DNA from: Lachnospiraceae bacterium
Lineage (GTDB): Bacteria > Bacillota > Clostridia > Lachnospirales > Lachnospiraceae
Assembly (NCBI GenBank): GCA_017959525.1
Contig: JAGDAL010000369.1
Location: 1-8,966, forward strand
Direction of reading: 5' to 3'
DNA: 8,966 bases
Of the stretch, positions 7,418 to 8,966 are shown in pieces. The notes beneath the pieces were generated by a model. That model saw nothing but the letters and a program-made list of their open reading frames with translations, made no database searches and was not told the origin of the DNA. Each line of letters starts with the position of its first letter. The first letter of the stretch is position 1. The translations under genes and the position numbers were made by a program.

Positions 7418-7463
7418 TGTCACATTTATTGTATGGAGATTCTTGGAATCCAACCATGTGACA
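7418..7463. repeat. 8-bp inverted repeat around promoter P1
   Basis: TGTCACAT at 7418-7425 and ATGTGACA at 7456-7463 are perfect inverted copies separated by 30 bp. They bracket the P1 core promoter. The left arm overlaps a TGTG-T-CACA palindrome (7416-7424) lying over the predicted transcription start. A smaller inverted repeat, GATTC-TTG-GAATC (7438-7450), fills the -35/-10 spacer. P2 has none of these, so they could be sites for a second regulator acting only on P1, or chance. Confidence 0.4.
7428..7456 (-). promoter_or_regulatory. P1: promoter of the permease/GH31 operon
   Basis: The -10 box TACAAT (5/6) lies at 7428-7433. There is no good -35: TGGTTG (7451-7456) has the right 17-bp spacing but matches only 2/6. 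The expected start is near 7421, giving a leader of about 27 nt before the permease ATG. The support comes mainly from alignment with P2: the -10 boxes lie at identical distances from the shared 26-bp element. The weak -35 suggests dependence on an activator. Confidence 0.65.
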
Positions 7464-7486
7464 AATCTAAAAAAAGAGGAATTTTC
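7461..7486 (-). repeat. Operator copy 1: 26-bp repeat, likely response-regulator binding site
   Basis: Carries the same 17-nt core GAAAATTCCTCTTTTTT as the copy at 1762-1787 and differs from it at only two of 26 positions, both A/T changes. It begins eight bases after the response-regulator stop codon and ends 27 bases before the -10 box. Conservation stops after the 26 bp while the spacing to the -10 is kept, as expected for a protein-binding site rather than a recent duplication. Confidence 0.7.
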
Positions 7487-7494
7487 CTTGGTCA

Positions 7495-8966
7495 TTATTT
7501 AATTGTTCTCCGATACTCCGCCGGAAGCATGCCCGTATTATCCCGGAAGACCTTGCTAAAATACTTCGGATCCTGATAGCCTACCTGGTCCGCAATTTCA
7601 TAGAGCTTCAAGTTCGTACTGATTAATAGCTCCTTGGCCTTGGACATTCGATAATTCTTCATATAGGCACTGTAGGTCAGTCCCGTCTCCTTATGAAACT
7701 GGGTGCCTAAATACTCCGGTGTAATGTTTAGCTTGCCGGCAATCTCTTCTAAGGTAATACCGGTGTTATAGAACTCCTTCATCAGGCTCTCCGCCTTGCG
7801 CACCATCAGGTGGCTGGCGTTGGTGCTCTTCTCTGTAAAATCAAAGGAAGCAATCATCTCATCACAGATTGCATTCAACTCCTGATGGGACTTGGCATTC
7901 ATTATTCGATCCAAGAGCTTTTGTCTTTGAATCTGCCCTTCCTTCCGGCATCCCGCTTCTTTGCCGATTTCTAAGATGGTCCATAGGAAGCGGACATAAC
8001 ACTCCTTCACTTCCCTCGGATGATAGATGCGACCGTCTAAGAAAGCTTTGTGGAACTTGGTTAGTACCTTTCGAATTTTCTCTTCCTTTTTCTCAAAGAT
8101 TGCAGACTTCATGGCCGTCTCAATCTCAATCGGATAAATACAAAGCGCCGTCTGTACATTGGTAATCTTCGGATAGGAAATTAGGATATCCTTCTCAAAG
8201 GTAATATTCCAATCCATATACGGGAACAGATTCACAAGACCCGTCGACAATTCGTTCAAGCCATGCTTCTCTTCACAGCCCACCACCAAGTCGCTTCCCA
8301 CCTGCTGCAACAGCTGGTACTGAATAAAACGTTCAATGTCATGACCGTCCGAGTATCCGTACATAATCATAAGAATGGATTTGTGATACGCAGATTCCAA
8401 GAGGACATAAGACAACTTCCCATATCCTAAGAAGGCGTGTTTCAAGAACTGATAACCTTCCTCGCGCTTCGATTCAAATGCATTGCCAAGATATGCACAC
8501 AGTAAGAAAAAATTCTCCTCCGGACGAATGCCATAGGCATTCTGCAGGTAGTCCGCCGTCTCTGAAGAGACTTCCTTATGTCGAAAAACAACATCCTGGA
8601 AAATCTGCTCTAGGGTGCCTACCTGGGCCGGCTTTTTCTTCTTGTCTGCGGCAATCTGCTCTGCCACGTTCTCCATGGCTCTGGAGAATTCCATCAGCGA
8701 GACCGGTTTCAATAGATATTCTGTCACACCAAGCTTCATCGCTCCTCTGGCATACTCAAACTCGGAATAAGCACTCAGGACGATTGCCTTGGGTGTAAGA
8801 TTCTTCTGATAGATTGCGGACAGCATTTCAAGGCCATCCATGTTGGGCATACGAATGTCAGTAATCACCAGATCCGGACGCAGGTCCTCACACATCTGCA
8901 ATCCCTGTGCTCCGTCTAATGCTTCCCCCACTACCTCGTAGTTCGGATCCAACTTCGCAAGTAACT
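7495..8966 (-). CDS. YesN-type response regulator (receiver + AraC DNA-binding domain), N-terminus beyond window
   Basis: 489 residues are visible; the first roughly 25-30, including the acidic pair of the receiver pocket, lie beyond the right edge. The receiver shows DLVITDIRMPNMDG with phospho-acceptor Asp36 (visible numbering), Ser64 in VLSAYSEFEYA and Lys86 in YLLKPVS. A long middle region (about 110-385), usual in YesN-type proteins, has no motif I can name. The C-terminal 97 residues form an AraC-family domain with two helix-turn-helices: ITLEEIAGKLNITPEYLG (from 403) and LYEIADQVGYQDPKYFSKVF (from 454). It is the probable partner of the kinase at 1793-3571 and activator of P1 and P2. 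Its gene lies upstream of P1, so it would escape the feedback loop that includes the kinase. The TTG codon at 8950-8952 (LDPNYEVV) is inside the receiver and is not a start. Confidence 0.94.
   Translation of the reverse strand, partial: LLAKLDPNYEVVGEALDGAQGLQMCEDLRPDLVITDIRMPNMDGLEMLSAIYQKNLTPKAIVLSAYSEFEYARGAMKLGVTEYLLKPVSLMEFSRAMENVAEQIAADKKKKPAQVGTLEQIFQDVVFRHKEVSSETADYLQNAYGIRPEENFFLLCAYLGNAFESKREEGYQFLKHAFLGYGKLSYVLLESAYHKSILMIMYGYSDGHDIERFIQYQLLQQVGSDLVVGCEEKHGLNELSTGLVNLFPYMDWNITFEKDILISYPKITNVQTALCIYPIEIETAMKSAIFEKKEEKIRKVLTKFHKAFLDGRIYHPREVKECYVRFLWTILEIGKEAGCRKEGQIQRQKLLDRIMNAKSHQELNAICDEMIASFDFTEKSTNASHLMVRKAESLMKEFYNTGITLEEIAGKLNITPEYLGTQFHKETGLTYSAYMKNYRMSKAKELLISTNLKLYEIADQVGYQDPKYFSKVFRDNTGMLPAEYRRTIK

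Noticed and set aside
7395..7457. Longer N-terminus for the MalF-like permease starting at 7457
   Set aside because: The extension crosses the predicted -10 box and leader, has no ribosome binding site of its own, and a perfect AGGAGG sits nine bases before the ATG at 7394.
7469..7491. Small AGGAA/TTCCT hairpin plus T-run as a terminator of the regulator gene
   Set aside because: The stem has about 4-5 bp with almost no loop, and the matching position in the other copy (AGAA) pairs even less well. Conserved spacing to the -10 boxes explains the sequence better as an operator. A minor termination role is not excluded.
8950..8952. TTG as start codon of the response regulator
   Set aside because: The frame is open to the window edge and the residues before it (LLAK) fit the receiver's first helix. 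The codon is internal and the gene is cut by the window.
1..8966. CRISPR arrays, tRNA/rRNA genes, insertion sequences, phage or defence genes
   Set aside because: No regularly spaced repeats, no cloverleaf or rRNA segment, and no transposase or integrase motif was seen. Gaps between genes are all about 110 bases or less.

Overview
The window reads as one carbohydrate-uptake and degradation locus, with every gene on the minus strand. The organism is most likely a Gram-positive Clostridia member, possibly a gut Lachnospiraceae. The basis is the mix of a YesM/YesN-type two-component system, a CUT1 sugar ABC transporter without its own ATPase, a lipobox-anchored binding protein, AGGAGG-type ribosome binding sites and AT-rich gaps between moderate-GC genes. 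Genus level is inference; no rRNA or marker gene is present.

In transcription order (right to left): an AraC-type response regulator whose N-terminus lies beyond the right edge (8966-7495); promoter/operator region P1 (7494-7395); two CUT1 permeases (7394-6495 and 6495-5647, overlapping by one base); a cytoplasmic GH31 glycosidase of alpha-xylosidase type (5642-3639); a strong hairpin (3622-3592); a YesM/LytS-type sensor histidine kinase (3571-1793); promoter/operator region P2 (1792-1686); a lipoprotein sugar-binding protein (1685-414); a second hairpin terminator (386-350); and the first 106 codons of a GH127 beta-L-arabinofuranosidase-family enzyme that runs off the left edge (320-1).

Working model: the kinase senses a sugar signal outside the cell and phosphorylates the regulator. 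The regulator activates P1 (permeases, GH31, and by readthrough the kinase) and P2 (binding protein, and by readthrough GH127). The binding protein and permeases import an oligosaccharide using an ATPase encoded elsewhere. GH31 and GH127, neither with a signal peptide, trim it in the cytoplasm. The enzyme pair suggests a plant-derived substrate with alpha-xylosyl and beta-L-arabinofuranosyl ends, but the sequence does not prove this.

The most notable non-coding signal is a 26-bp element (24/26 identical) found once in P1 and once in P2. In both places it begins just past the stop codon of a two-component gene and sits at exactly the same distance from a -10 box. It is the best candidate for the response-regulator operator. 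No wholly new system is evident; the novelty is in the regulatory layout.
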